From Intestinimonas butyriciproducens (GTDB lineage Bacteria; Bacillota; Clostridia; Oscillospirales; Oscillospiraceae): a stretch of 64,000 nucleotides of DNA. The position numbers were made by a program, and so were the translations under genes. Below are positions 1-8,459 of this stretch, piece after piece. A model generated the notes under the pieces. It ran no database searches. It was not told the origin of the DNA and saw nothing but the letters and a program-made list of their open reading frames with translations. Within the stretch, counting starts at the first letter, position 1. Every line of letters starts with the position of its first letter. The stretch covers positions 3,100,001 to 3,164,000 of the forward strand of contig NZ_CP011524.1 of assembly GCF_004154955.1 (NCBI RefSeq), written 5' to 3'.

Positions 1-130
1 TCTTGTTGGTAAAGCTGTAGAAGATGCTGGACATCACCGGATAGAGCAGCAGAAGCAGCACCACCAGCATTGCAGGGAGTATGAAGCAAAAGCCGGTAAC
101 TTTTGCTATCATTCGTTTACGGCTTCGCAT
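1..130 (-). CDS. Sugar ABC transporter permease, N-terminal part (runs off the window)
   Basis: The minus strand reads from an ATG at 128-130 to the window edge without a stop. It gives a basic start (MRSRKRMIAK) followed by a hydrophobic segment ending in LLLLYPVMSSIFYSFTN. This is the usual first membrane helix of binding-protein-dependent sugar permeases of the MalF/UgpA type. The gene follows the solute-binding protein on the same strand with an 87-bp gap, the normal order for these transporters. It probably forms the membrane channel for the binding protein at 218-1597. Only about 43 residues are visible, so the EAA loop that would confirm the family is outside the window. Confidence 0.75.
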   Translation of the reverse strand, partial: MRSRKRMIAKVTGFCFILPAMLVVLLLLLYPVMSSIFYSFTNK

Positions 131-217
131 ATTGCCAACCCCTTTCAGAACCACGGCGGGGACAAATATTCGCCCCCGCCGTATCCTGGGTTCCTTGTTT
201 CCTTTTCCGGGCGTCCT

Positions 218-1597
218 TTAGCCGGTTGCAGTTGCAAACAGGTCGTTGAGCTGGTCATTGGCCGCCTTGGCCGCCTGTTCCACCGGCGTGCCGTTGAGTA
301 CAATGTCCTGGAACATGTTCTCCACCACCCGCTGATTGGCCAGGATACCGGCCTCCACACAGGGGCCGTATTCCATGCCGACATAAGTGCCGTGACTCAG
401 GGCATCGCTGATGACCTCCATCGCGTGCTGGTACTTCTGAATGGTGGGATCGGCTAGGAAAGCGGGATCATCGGTGATCTCTTTCAGTGCGGGCAGCATA
501 CCTACGGGGACGGAGTGCAGGAAGGGGATGTACACGTCGGGCTGGTAGAAATACTCAATGAACGCCTTGCAAATCTCCGGATGCTTGGAGTTCTTCCATA
601 CCACCAGGGGCATGTTGTTGACGATGTAGTCGGGCTGGTCTCCCTTGTTGATGGTGGGTACAGGGGCGCAGTCGATATAGTCCATCAGCTCGGGGGTGTT
701 GGACTCCACGCCGCCAATATGGAAACCGGAGTTAAAGTCGAACGCATTCTTGCCCTGGTAGTACAATGTCGCCTGATCCAGAGTATTATAATTGATGGAA
801 TCGGCAGGGGAATTGTTCTTGTACATATCGGTCCAGAACTTGATCCCCTGTATGGCGGTATCGCTGGTCAGATTGGCTTTGTGCTCGGGCGTCAGCAGCG
901 ACTCGCCGTGGCTGCCTACATAGACATCCAGGAAACAGGTGGCGTAGAGGTCGTTGGTGCCCATAGGCACGGAACAGCCATATACGGCGCCGTTCTCGCC
1001 CTTGGTGATCGCGGTGGCCGCGGTGTTAAACTCGTCCCAGGTGGTGGGGACCTCCAGATTGTACTTCTCCAGCAGATCTTTGCGGTACCACATGACGAAA
1101 GCGTGGGAGTAGATGGGCACGGCGTAGCAGTTGCCGTCGGAGTAGGTCATCTCCTGAAGGGGAGACTCATAGAAGCGGTCCCGGCCGATATCGTCGATCA
1201 GATCGTCCAGGGGTATGATGGCATCGGCGTTGATCATCTCCACCACTTGGCCCGCCTGGGCGGTGGACATATCGGGGACGTTGCCGGAGGCCAGACCCGT
1301 GGTCCACTTGGTATAGAAGTCGGCCCAGGAAAAGGTCTCGATATTGATTTTTACCTTGGGATGATCTGTCATGAACTGATCCGCCGCAGCCTGAATGGTC
1401 TCCAGCCGGGGACCCTGGGTAAAAGAATGCCAGAACGTGATCTCGCCCTCAAGCTCGTCGGTTTGGGCAGACTGGCTGGCGGAGGGTGCCTGAGTGTCAG
1501 GGGTCTGGGAAGAGGGAGTTGAACCGGACGGGCCGCACCCCGTGAGCAGTGTCGCCGCCATCAGGACGGCCAGAAACAGAGACATAGCCTTTTTCAT
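218..1597 (-). CDS. Sugar ABC transporter solute-binding lipoprotein (family 1)
   Basis: The 459-residue protein has a lipoprotein signal peptide (MKKAMSLFLA...LLTGC, lipobox Cys 21) and a low-complexity Ser/Thr/Gln linker. It then has the family 1 solute-binding fold, with ITFWHSFTQGPRLETIQAAA at the first strand and VPTTWDEFNTAA in the central part. It should sit outside the membrane, tethered by lipid, and deliver a sugar or oligosaccharide to the permease that follows. The ATG has a strong GGAGG five bases upstream. Its position, divergent from the nan operon and next to an AraC regulator, suggests that the ligand is sialic acid, N-acetylmannosamine or a sialylated glycan. The ligand cannot be read from the sequence. 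Confidence 0.85.
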   Translation of the reverse strand: MKKAMSLFLAVLMAATLLTGCGPSGSTPSSQTPDTQAPSASQSAQTDELEGEITFWHSFTQGPRLETIQAAADQFMTDHPKVKINIETFSWADFYTKWTTGLASGNVPDMSTAQAGQVVEMINADAIIPLDDLIDDIGRDRFYESPLQEMTYSDGNCYAVPIYSHAFVMWYRKDLLEKYNLEVPTTWDEFNTAATAITKGENGAVYGCSVPMGTNDLYATCFLDVYVGSHGESLLTPEHKANLTSDTAIQGIKFWTDMYKNNSPADSINYNTLDQATLYYQGKNAFDFNSGFHIGGVESNTPELMDYIDCAPVPTINKGDQPDYIVNNMPLVVWKNSKHPEICKAFIEYFYQPDVYIPFLHSVPVGMLPALKEITDDPAFLADPTIQKYQHAMEVISDALSHGTYVGMEYGPCVEAGILANQRVVENMFQDIVLNGTPVEQAAKAANDQLNDLFATATG

Positions 1598-1649
1598 AAT
1601 TTCCTCCTTCTATCTCGCGCATTGTTTGTGCAAACCGTCTTACAAGTTT

Positions 1650-1678
1650 ATTATAGGAAAGAGCTTCCAAGTTTCATA
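1650..1678 (-). promoter_or_regulatory. Probable promoter of the solute-binding protein gene
   Basis: On the minus strand a perfect TATAAT lies at 1650-1655. The element 17 bp upstream (TATGAA, 1673-1678) is a poor -35. A good -10 with a weak -35 is typical of activator-dependent promoters, which fits the AraC-family gene next door. No regulator site was identified with confidence. Confidence 0.5.
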
Positions 1679-1739
1679 GACCATAGCTAGCTTAAAATTA
1701 GCATAAAACAATCAAAAAACTGTTGTTTTAACATCAGGG

Positions 1740-2618
1740 TTACTCCCGGGATGCCTTTCTGTATTGGTTGGGTGAGACACCGAACACCGATTTGAACATG
1801 CGGGCAAAATAGTTCTGGTCGTCAAAGCCCAGCTCGTATGCAATGGTGGAGACCCGGTCATTCGTCACCAGCAGGCGGCGGGCCGCCGTCACCATCCGCA
1901 GTTCTTTGACAAAATCACCCGGCGATTTGCCCGTGTGCTCTTTGAAATGGCGCCGGAGGGAACTGGGGCTCATCTGGGCCATGTCGCTCAGAAATTTGGT
2001 ATCAAAGGGCTCCGTGGGATGGGCGATAAAGTAGTCCACCACCACTTGGATGCGCGGGTCCTGTTTGATGGCAGAGGACCGTGCCTCCCGATGCCGGATA
2101 CTTTCAATAGAAAAGTCGGCTTCATGACCTTCGCTCTCCTCCAACACGGCCTCCGGGGTCTGCTCTACCAGCCAGGCCAGGATAAGCTCCAAGTTCCCCC
2201 TGATGCGGAACAGACGGCTGGAGTTTCTGCTGGTTGCGTTGCAGTGGACCTCCTGAAAATAGGAAAGGACCGCTTGCTCGGCGTTTTCGGTGACCGGCGG
2301 GATATGGAAAAACTCCGCCAGGAAATCGTTGTCGTTAAGGCGCACGGTAACGGTAAAGCGAATGCTGATGAACTCAAAATCATCCCCCAGTGCATGGCAC
2401 TCCAGCATACAGCTATCCGGAATATACGCCACCTGGTTTTCGTGGACCTGGTATTCCACTCCGTTGATGGTAAACACGGCACTCCCTTTCAGAATGTAGC
2501 GCAGCATGCAGTAGGGAACGTAGGTCTCAGGGTAAACCCATCCCTTGTGGAACACGTATCGGTCGACATACAAAAAGTTAAAGCGCATGGCGGAATATAA
2601 CGACGGTGGTATATGCAT
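1740..2618 (-). CDS. AraC-family transcriptional regulator
   Basis: The protein has 292 residues. The N-terminal half is a cupin-like sensing domain (for example AVFTINGVEYQVHENQVAYI). The C-terminal ~100 residues hold the two AraC helix-turn-helices, seen as LSDMAQMSPSSLRRHFKEHT and VSTIAYELGFDDQNYFARMF, ending in SPNQYRKA. The ATG is preceded by AAGGAGGCC. The gene lies between the transporter genes (same strand, downstream) and the divergent nan operon. It is well placed to activate both in response to a sugar, probably a sialic-acid catabolite. The family call is firm; the ligand and targets are inferred from position. Confidence 0.9.
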   Translation of the reverse strand: MHIPPSLYSAMRFNFLYVDRYVFHKGWVYPETYVPYCMLRYILKGSAVFTINGVEYQVHENQVAYIPDSCMLECHALGDDFEFISIRFTVTVRLNDNDFLAEFFHIPPVTENAEQAVLSYFQEVHCNATSRNSSRLFRIRGNLELILAWLVEQTPEAVLEESEGHEADFSIESIRHREARSSAIKQDPRIQVVVDYFIAHPTEPFDTKFLSDMAQMSPSSLRRHFKEHTGKSPGDFVKELRMVTAARRLLVTNDRVSTIAYELGFDDQNYFARMFKSVFGVSPNQYRKASRE

Positions 2619-2755
2619 GGCGAGGCCTCCTTAACAAATGTATGATTGACGCAAAAATTGCTCGAATCATCCTAATTATAGGCATATAGCACATAGAAAA
2701 GCAAGCGTACTTTCGATATAATATATACAATGACAGTTGTGCGAGGGGATATACC
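2619..2755 (+). promoter_or_regulatory. Divergent control region of araC-type gene and nan operon
   Basis: This 137-bp AT-rich gap separates the AraC gene from the esterase-nan operon. On the plus strand TATAAT lies at 2717-2722, with no recognisable -35 at the right distance. The operon therefore probably needs activation. A strong GAGGGG ribosome site precedes the ATG at 2756. Confidence 0.5.
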
Positions 2756-3697
2756 ATGGATAAATTGTCGAGGATGCGCCGGGAGGCGGAATCCGCCTAC
2801 CCGTCACCCGGCGAGGTGGACGCCTGGGCGGAAGGACTTCTCATAGGAAGCGAAAAGGTAGCGGTGGAGGGGGCGGTGCTGGATGATATGCCTATCCGCG
2901 TCCCCTTTGGCAACAGCCCGAATACTTTGGTGAACCGCTATGTGAAATTTACTGCCAGCGACGGGCGGAGGCCTTTTTATGGCTATTGGCAGCCGGCGCT
3001 GAACACACCAGCTCCACTTCTCATCAACCTGCCGGGGTACGGCGGTTCCATTACCATGCACCCCCAGATAGCCGACTTAGGCTATCACATCCTGCACGTC
3101 TCGCCACTCGGGTATGTGACCCCAGAAAAGACAAGAGATGAGCTGGCGCTCCCGGACGGAAACTGGCCGGTCTTGCCCAACACTGCCGCCGGGATACCGG
3201 GCGGCTACGGGGACTGGCTTTCCGACTGCTTGCTGGCCATCCGCTGGGCCCAGGCCCGGCCGGAGGTTCTGCCACGGCGCCTGTCTCTGTTCGGCACCAG
3301 TCAGGGGGGCGGGGGCTCACTGCTCCTGGCGTCTATCCTAGGGCCTGAAAGGGTGCGCTGCGTCTGTGCGGATCTCCCGTTTCTAACCGACTTTCCGGGT
3401 TCCGGCTTGGAGGGCGACGCCTATTCCCTGCTTCAGCCAATTTATGAGGCTGTCCCGGCGGCTGACTTTTGGAGGAGGCTGGGGTATGTGGATACCGTGA
3501 GCCATGCCCATCGGCTGACGATGCCGGTACTGCTCTCCGCCGGCGGTGAGGATGCGACCTGTCCGCCCCGCACCGTTGAACGGCTGTTCCAAAGCCTTTC
3601 TGGCACGAGGCAGTATACCTATCTCGAGCACCAGGAACACACCCATTCCCGGTCCAGCATGTACCTCTTTTCCGCTTGGCTGCGGTTATACGCATAA
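2756..3697 (+). CDS. Acetyl-xylan-esterase-like alpha/beta hydrolase, possible sialate O-acetylesterase
   Basis: The 313-residue protein has the alpha/beta-hydrolase order of carbohydrate esterase family 7. The oxyanion segment is LPGYGG (93-98), the nucleophile elbow is GTSQGGGG with Ser 182, and the acid is in SAGGEDATCPP with Asp 266. A His-rich end (EHQEHTHS) supplies the base, probably His 295. No signal peptide is visible, so it acts in the cytoplasm. It is the first gene of the nan operon, 26 bp before nanE. An esterase here would make sense for removing O-acetyl groups from imported sialic acids or amino sugars. CE7 enzymes are known for acetylated xylo-oligosaccharides and cephalosporin C, so the sialate role is inference from context. 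Confidence 0.75.
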   Translation: MDKLSRMRREAESAYPSPGEVDAWAEGLLIGSEKVAVEGAVLDDMPIRVPFGNSPNTLVNRYVKFTASDGRRPFYGYWQPALNTPAPLLINLPGYGGSITMHPQIADLGYHILHVSPLGYVTPEKTRDELALPDGNWPVLPNTAAGIPGGYGDWLSDCLLAIRWAQARPEVLPRRLSLFGTSQGGGGSLLLASILGPERVRCVCADLPFLTDFPGSGLEGDAYSLLQPIYEAVPAADFWRRLGYVDTVSHAHRLTMPVLLSAGGEDATCPPRTVERLFQSLSGTRQYTYLEHQEHTHSRSSMYLFSAWLRLYA

Positions 3698-3723
3698 GGT
3701 TTCCTACCAGAAGGGAGGGCAAT

Positions 3724-4419
3724 ATGAAACTCGGCAATGAAGAGACGCTTCAGAGGATCAAGGGCGGGCTTATCGTTTCCTGCCAGGCGCTGCCGGAGGA
3801 GCCGCTCCACAGCTCATTTATCATGGGGCGTATGGCACTGGCGGCTTCTCAGGCAGGAGCCGTGGGAATCCGGGCTAATACCGTTGCGGATATTAAGGAA
3901 ATTCGCAACATGGTGGACCTTCCCATCATCGGAATTATAAAAAAAGTCTATGACGACTGTCCGGATGTCTATATCACCCCCACTATAGCGGAGGTGGATG
4001 CCCTGACGGCCTGCGGCGTGGAGATCATCGCCACAGACGCCACACGCAGGGGCAGACCAGGCGGTGAGACCATCGAGACCTTCTTTCCCAAAGTCAGGGC
4101 CAAGTTCCCGGATCAGCTCTTTATGGCGGATTGCTCCAACGTGGAGGAGGGTATGGAGGCCGCCGCGCTGGGCTTCGACCTCATTGGCACCACCATGGCC
4201 AGCTATACCCCTTACACCAGGGGCTGCCCGCTGCCTCCCTTTGATATGATCGAATATCTGGTCAAAAATTGTGGAAAGCCCGTGGTGGCCGAGGGCAATA
4301 TCATTACGCCCGAACATCTGCGCCATGCCATGGATCTGGGTGTCCTGACGGCAGTAGTGGGCAGTGCTATCACCCGCCCTCTGGAGATCACAAAGCGTTT
4401 TGTGGCCGTACTGAAATGA
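3724..4419 (+). CDS. nanE: N-acetylmannosamine-6-phosphate 2-epimerase
   Basis: This 231-residue TIM-barrel protein converts ManNAc-6-P to GlcNAc-6-P, the third step of sialic acid catabolism. The family signatures are GLIVSCQALPEEPLHSS at the start, GIIKKVYDDC, ATDATRRGRPGGE, FMADCSNVEEG and PVVAEGNI near the end. The start at 3724 is chosen because AAGGGAGGG lies just upstream and the protein then begins MKLGNEETLQRIKGG. The last four bases (ATGA) overlap the start of nanK, which implies translational coupling. Confidence 0.95.
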   Translation: MKLGNEETLQRIKGGLIVSCQALPEEPLHSSFIMGRMALAASQAGAVGIRANTVADIKEIRNMVDLPIIGIIKKVYDDCPDVYITPTIAEVDALTACGVEIIATDATRRGRPGGETIETFFPKVRAKFPDQLFMADCSNVEEGMEAAALGFDLIGTTMASYTPYTRGCPLPPFDMIEYLVKNCGKPVVAEGNIITPEHLRHAMDLGVLTAVVGSAITRPLEITKRFVAVLK

Positions 4420-5333
4420 GTGGCAGATATCGAATTGCCGCGTTAGACATTGGCGGCACAAAAATCAAGGCCTGCCTTTTTGAGGGGGAGGTCCCCACTC
4501 AGACGGTCGAAGGGGATACCTTAGCCCGCAAGGGCGGTGCCCCCGCTGTCCTGGAACGTGCTGCAGCTCTGCTGCGCCCATTGCTGCCCTTTGACTTCAT
4601 CGGCGTCAGCACGGCCGGACAAGTGGACCCAGGTACCGGGGTCATCCGATACGCCAATGAAAACCTGCCTGGCTATACCGGCATGGATGTAAAGGGATTC
4701 TTTGAGGCGCGGTTCCATGTCCCCGCCGTCATCCTCAACGATGTCTGCGCGGCGGCGCTCGGAGAGGGGGCCTATGGCGCCGCCCAAGGTGTACGGGACT
4801 ATCTCTGTATCACCTACGGCACCGGAATCGGCGGCGGCGTGGTTCTGGATGGCCGTCTCTACTACGGGTCCGGCCCCTCTGCCGGGGGAATGCTGGGCGG
4901 CCTGATCCTGCACCCCGAGGATATGGACCCCCGGGACCCTTTCGCCGGTACTTATGAGCGGTATGCCTCTGCGACGGCCCTCTGTTTGGCCGCCAGCCGT
5001 TTGGACCCCTCTTTGACGAGTGGACGGGCCGTCTTCCAACGCATGAAGGACCCCTCTGTCCGGGCTGTCGTTGACGCCTGGCTCGACCAGGCGGCGGCCG
5101 GAATCGTCAGTCTGATCCATGTGTACAATGTCCCCCGTGTGGTTCTAGGCGGCGGGGTCATGGAGCAGCCCTACGCCATCCAAGGCGTCCAGGCCCGGAC
5201 GAAGGCGCTTCTGATCCCCGGATTCCACGGCGTCCAAGTGGTAGGCGCCAAGCTTGGAAATATGGCCGGTCTGTATGGCGCGGCATATCAAGTGCTTCAG
5301 ACCGGGTTAGGAGAAGGCTGCTATGATTTATGA
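4416..5333 (+). CDS. nanK: ROK-family N-acetylmannosamine kinase
   Basis: This 305-residue ROK-family sugar kinase is expected to phosphorylate ManNAc, from NanA, to ManNAc-6-P. The phosphate-binding loop ALDIGGTKIKACL is at the N terminus. ILNDVCAAALGE and YGTGIGGGVVLDG follow in the usual order. The start ATG overlaps the nanE stop (ATGA). Most ROK kinases carry a CxCGxxGC zinc motif after the active-site His. Here that stretch reads GGLILHPEDMDPRDP and has no such cysteines, so zinc is probably not bound. The ManNAc specificity is taken from the operon, since ROK kinases also include glucokinases. Confidence 0.88.
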   Translation: MSGRYRIAALDIGGTKIKACLFEGEVPTQTVEGDTLARKGGAPAVLERAAALLRPLLPFDFIGVSTAGQVDPGTGVIRYANENLPGYTGMDVKGFFEARFHVPAVILNDVCAAALGEGAYGAAQGVRDYLCITYGTGIGGGVVLDGRLYYGSGPSAGGMLGGLILHPEDMDPRDPFAGTYERYASATALCLAASRLDPSLTSGRAVFQRMKDPSVRAVVDAWLDQAAAGIVSLIHVYNVPRVVLGGGVMEQPYAIQGVQARTKALLIPGFHGVQVVGAKLGNMAGLYGAAYQVLQTGLGEGCYDL

Positions 5334-5775
5334 TAAGCTCTCTGAGATAGCCCGTTATCGTGGGCTGTCGGAAAATCTGGATATGGGGATCCGCTTTCTC
5401 CAGTCTACCGACCTTTTTTCCCTGCCCATGGGGCGGACTGAAATCTTGGGCAGCGACGTGTACTGCAATCGCTTTAACTACACCACTGTCCCCATCTCCC
5501 AGTCATCCCTCATGGAAGCCCATGAGCGTTACCTGGATATCCACATCGTTCTGTCTGGGCTTGAACAGGTAATGGTGGCCCCGATAGAGACGCTGACGGA
5601 GGTGGAGATCCGTGCTGATGAGGATTCCATTATGTACCGTGGAGCGCCAGAGTACACGTTCACCCTGGAGCCGGGACGGTTCCTTCTTGTCTACCCCGGT
5701 GAAGGTCACCTGCCGAAGCTTGCGCCCAAGGCCCCGGAGGACGTTGACAAGCTGGTCCTGAAAATCGCCTTTTAA
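5323..5775 (+). CDS. nanQ: YhcH/YjgK/YiaL (DUF386) family protein, NanQ-like
   Basis: The 150-residue cupin-like protein carries family marks such as EAHERYLDIHIVLSGLE (the His/Glu/Asp metal-site region) and FLLVYPGEGHLPKLAP. Members found in nan operons (YhcH/NanQ) speed the anomer interconversion of N-acetylneuraminate before the lyase acts. The start overlaps the nanK stop by 11 bases, with AGGAGAAGG as ribosome site. The fit of family and operon is good. The exact reaction is inferred from the E. coli homologue. Confidence 0.85.
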   Translation: MIYDKLSEIARYRGLSENLDMGIRFLQSTDLFSLPMGRTEILGSDVYCNRFNYTTVPISQSSLMEAHERYLDIHIVLSGLEQVMVAPIETLTEVEIRADEDSIMYRGAPEYTFTLEPGRFLLVYPGEGHLPKLAPKAPEDVDKLVLKIAF

Positions 5776-5794
5776 AAAGAAAAGAGGAAATGAC

Positions 5795-6700
5795 ATGGAG
5801 CTCAAAAAATATCTGGGTGTCATCCCTGCGTTCTACGCATGCTATGATGATGCAGGCAATATTTCCCCCGAACGCACCCGCGCCCTTGCCCGGTACCTGC
5901 TGGGCAAGGGGGTCAAGGGCCTCTATGTAGGCGGCTCCTCCGGCGAGTGCATCTACCAGTCCGTCCAAGAGCGGAAGGTCATCTTGGAGAATGTGATGGC
6001 CGAGGTGGGGGGCAAGCTCACCGTCATCGCCCATGTGGCCTGCAACAACACTCTTGATTCCCAGGAGTTGGCCCGCCACGCTGAGAGCTTGAAGGTGGAC
6101 GCCATCGCGGCTATCCCGCCCATCTACTTCCATCTGCCCCCTTATGGCATTGCGGAATACTGGAACGATATCTCCGCCGCCGCCCCCAACACCGACTTCA
6201 TCATCTACAACATCCCCCAGCTGGCGGGGGTGGCCCTCACCCCGGCACTGCTGGCCGAGATGCAGAAGAACCCCAGAGTCATCGGCGTGAAGAACTCCTC
6301 CATGCCCACCCAAGATATCCAGATGTGGAAGGACCAGGGCGGCCCAGACTTCGTGGTGATGAACGGCCCCGACGAACAGTTTGTCTCCGGTCTGGCCATG
6401 GGCGCCACCGGAGGGATCGGCGGCACCTTCGCCGTCATGCCGGAGCTGTTCCTGAAGGTATGGGGCCTGTTCTACGCCGGAAAGGTGGCAGAGGCAGCCG
6501 CCGTCCAGAATGACATCTGCCGCATCATCTACAAAATGTGTTCCGCCCATGGCAATCTGTACGCTGTGGTGAAGGCCATCCTGAAGAAGCACGGCTGCGA
6601 TATCGGTTCTGTCCGCAAGCCCTTGCCCGCTCTTATCGACAGTGATTTGACTGTGGTGGACGAGGCTTCCGCCATGATCGACGCCGCCATTGCAAAATAG
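5795..6700 (+). CDS. nanA: N-acetylneuraminate lyase
   Basis: The 301-residue class I aldolase of the DapA/NanA family cleaves N-acetylneuraminate to ManNAc and pyruvate. The carboxylate loop GGSSGE is at 46-51, with the Ser-Ser form typical of sialic acid lyases. The active-site Tyr 138 lies in FIIYNIP and the Schiff-base Lys 166 in GVKNSS. It follows nanQ by 19 bp with an AGAGGAAA ribosome site. The second DapA-like protein in this window (59.1-59.9 kb) has GSNGE in the loop and belongs to another branch. The call is supported by both motif and operon. Confidence 0.93.
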   Translation: MELKKYLGVIPAFYACYDDAGNISPERTRALARYLLGKGVKGLYVGGSSGECIYQSVQERKVILENVMAEVGGKLTVIAHVACNNTLDSQELARHAESLKVDAIAAIPPIYFHLPPYGIAEYWNDISAAAPNTDFIIYNIPQLAGVALTPALLAEMQKNPRVIGVKNSSMPTQDIQMWKDQGGPDFVVMNGPDEQFVSGLAMGATGGIGGTFAVMPELFLKVWGLFYAGKVAEAAAVQNDICRIIYKMCSAHGNLYAVVKAILKKHGCDIGSVRKPLPALIDSDLTVVDEASAMIDAAIAK

Positions 6701-6739
6701 TGCTGGGCCGTTTGGAACGAATAAAGGAGATACAAAGCC

Positions 6740-7492
6740 ATGCGAATCTATCAGGAGTCGGACTACGAGGCCATGAGCCGTCGCGCCGCCAACCTCATTT
6801 CCGCAGAGGTCATCCGTAATCCCGCCTGTGTGCTGGGTCTGGCCACCGGCTCCACCCCCGTGGGGACCTACAAGCAGTTGGCCGTCTGGAGCCAGAAGGG
6901 CGACTTCAGCTTCAAGGAAGTTACCACTGTGAACCTGGACGAATACAAGGGCCTGGCACCCACCCATGACCAAAGCTACCGCTACTTCATGCAGGCCAAC
7001 TTCTTCGACCACATCGATATCGACGCGGCCAAGACCCATATACCCGACGGTCTGGCCGCCGACCCCGGTGCCGAGTGTGCCCGGTATGACGAGCTAATCC
7101 GCTCCCTGGGCTACGCGGACCTGCAGCTGCTGGGCCTGGGTCATAACGGTCACATCGGTTTCAATGAGCCCTGCGACAACTTTGTGAAGGCGACCCACGT
7201 GATAGACCTGGCCGAAAGTACCATCGCCGCCAACGCCCGTTTCTTCTCCTCTGCCGACGATGTGCCCCGCCAGGCGCTCACCATGGGCATAGGCTGCATT
7301 ATGGCCGCCCGCCGGGTGCTGCTGATCGCCAGCGGCGCCGACAAAGCCGACGCGGTGTACAATGCCTTCTGCGGTCCCATCACCCCTTTCTGCCCCGCTT
7401 CTATTCTTCAGCTCCACAACGACATGGTACTGGTGGGCGACAAAGCAGCCCTCAGCAAGCTGGTCGCCGCAGGGGTGCCTGTGTACGAATAG
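6740..7492 (+). CDS. nagB: Glucosamine-6-phosphate deaminase
   Basis: The 250-residue enzyme converts glucosamine-6-P to fructose-6-P and ammonia, feeding the sugar into glycolysis. Signatures are LGLATGSTPVGTY (phosphate loop), VNLDEYKGLAPTHDQSY with the catalytic Asp, and GLGHNGHIGFNEP with the catalytic His. The length is normal for the short bacterial form. AAAGGAGAT lies upstream of the ATG. It closes the nan operon. The deacetylase NagA, needed between NanE and NagB, is not in this window and must be encoded elsewhere. Confidence 0.95.
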   Translation: MRIYQESDYEAMSRRAANLISAEVIRNPACVLGLATGSTPVGTYKQLAVWSQKGDFSFKEVTTVNLDEYKGLAPTHDQSYRYFMQANFFDHIDIDAAKTHIPDGLAADPGAECARYDELIRSLGYADLQLLGLGHNGHIGFNEPCDNFVKATHVIDLAESTIAANARFFSSADDVPRQALTMGIGCIMAARRVLLIASGADKADAVYNAFCGPITPFCPASILQLHNDMVLVGDKAALSKLVAAGVPVYE

Positions 7493-8061
7493 CCGGCTTT
7501 CAGGCCTTTGGCCTGGACAGAGTTTTGTCTCCCGGGACTTCTTTTTCGCCGAAGCGGCGACGGGCAGGCGCTGGATGCGCCCGACCGCTGTGTAACTCCC
7601 GGTCTGAAGAAGAATGGACCGGAAATACCTAGAAAGCCCCAGCAATCGCGCAAGGGAACCCATAAGGGAAAAAGCGAACGGGAGCCGCCCAGCCGCAATA
7701 GCCAGGGGACTCCCGCCTTTTTGTTTGCGCCGCACTCTTATGCGCATAACAATGTAATGTCAGGTTTTATTAGTTTTCTACTTCCACTGGACTCAGGCAT
7801 GAGCCACCCGTGTTTTCCTCCTGAGGACGGTCAGCTCGAAACAGGATCGCCACCTGAATCGTAGTTTTCTTAGTTCGCTGATTCCTCCTCTACGGGGCTC
7901 AACTTTGGGCTCGCTGCCTTCTACAGCGAGTTTTTCCCGCAAATACCAGCGCAACGCTCGGCTTCCTTTTTAGATGGTTGTACAGTCCCTGACTGCCCAT
8001 GCTGTTTGTAAAGGTCGTGTGCTCCATTTTTGTTCCGCTATTCTCTTCCAACAAAAGCAAA
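7493..8061. other. Non-coding or decayed stretch after nagB
   Basis: No convincing gene was found. A short inverted repeat CGGGAG...CTCCCG followed by CCTTTTTG near 7680-7722 could terminate the nan operon. Several short open frames have no recognisable content. This is where ordinary chromosome gives way to the accessory block. Confidence 0.5.
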
Positions 8062-8091
8062 AACCCGTCATCCCTTGCAGGATAACGGGTT
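8062..8091 (-). terminator. Rho-independent terminator next to the first tRNA-Thr 3' copy
   Basis: On the minus strand a 12-bp stem (AACCCGTTATCC with its complement, one G-U pair) is followed by TTTTTGCTTTT. It directly follows the tRNA-Thr 3'-half copy at 8097-8139. The intact tRNA-Thr at 35 kb has the same arrangement. Confidence 0.75.
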
Positions 8092-8096
8092 CCGTC

Positions 8097-8139
8097 TGGA
8101 GCTGCTACCCAAATTCGAACTGGGGACTTCATCCTTACG
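8097..8139 (-). repeat. Displaced tRNA-Thr 3' half, copy A (putative outer att site)
   Basis: Read on the minus strand this is the anticodon-arm end, T-arm (CCCCAG TTCGAAT TTGGGT), acceptor strand AGCAGC and TCCA of a tRNA-Thr, with no matching 5' half. It shares TGGAGCTGCT and CATCCTTAC (plus-strand reading) with the intact tRNA-Thr at 35092-35167. Its T-stem differs from that gene and matches copy B at 27295. This is the pattern left when an integrase inserts an element into a tRNA and pushes the old 3' end away. Confidence 0.75.
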
Positions 8140-8459
8140 AACAGCTTGGGAGCTATCCATGCGCTGCTACAGAAGACTTTCCGGCCCTTTTGCCCCGGAA
8201 AGATGAGGTCTTGAGTGCTTTCCTGTCCACCCTATCCATCCGGTCATTTCCCCGTGTGGGTCAGACATGAGTCTTGATATTGCTCTGCGAGAAAAGCCCT
8301 TACGCAATTTAAACATTCTTCTGCCTCACGGCGTAGCCGTGCTGCTTTTTTAATGTAGATATAAGCTTATCAATATCAACAACTTAAGGTCGGATATTGG
8401 ATTTGCGGTTAAAGCAGAATTTGGCCTTTCTAGGCCCGGGGCCGCGGCAGAAAGAACGA

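Noticed and set aside
5660-7039. A 459-codon minus-strand frame opposite nanA and nagB
   Set aside because: It is antisense to two clear catabolic genes with full motif sets; there is no ribosome site and no recognisable domain.
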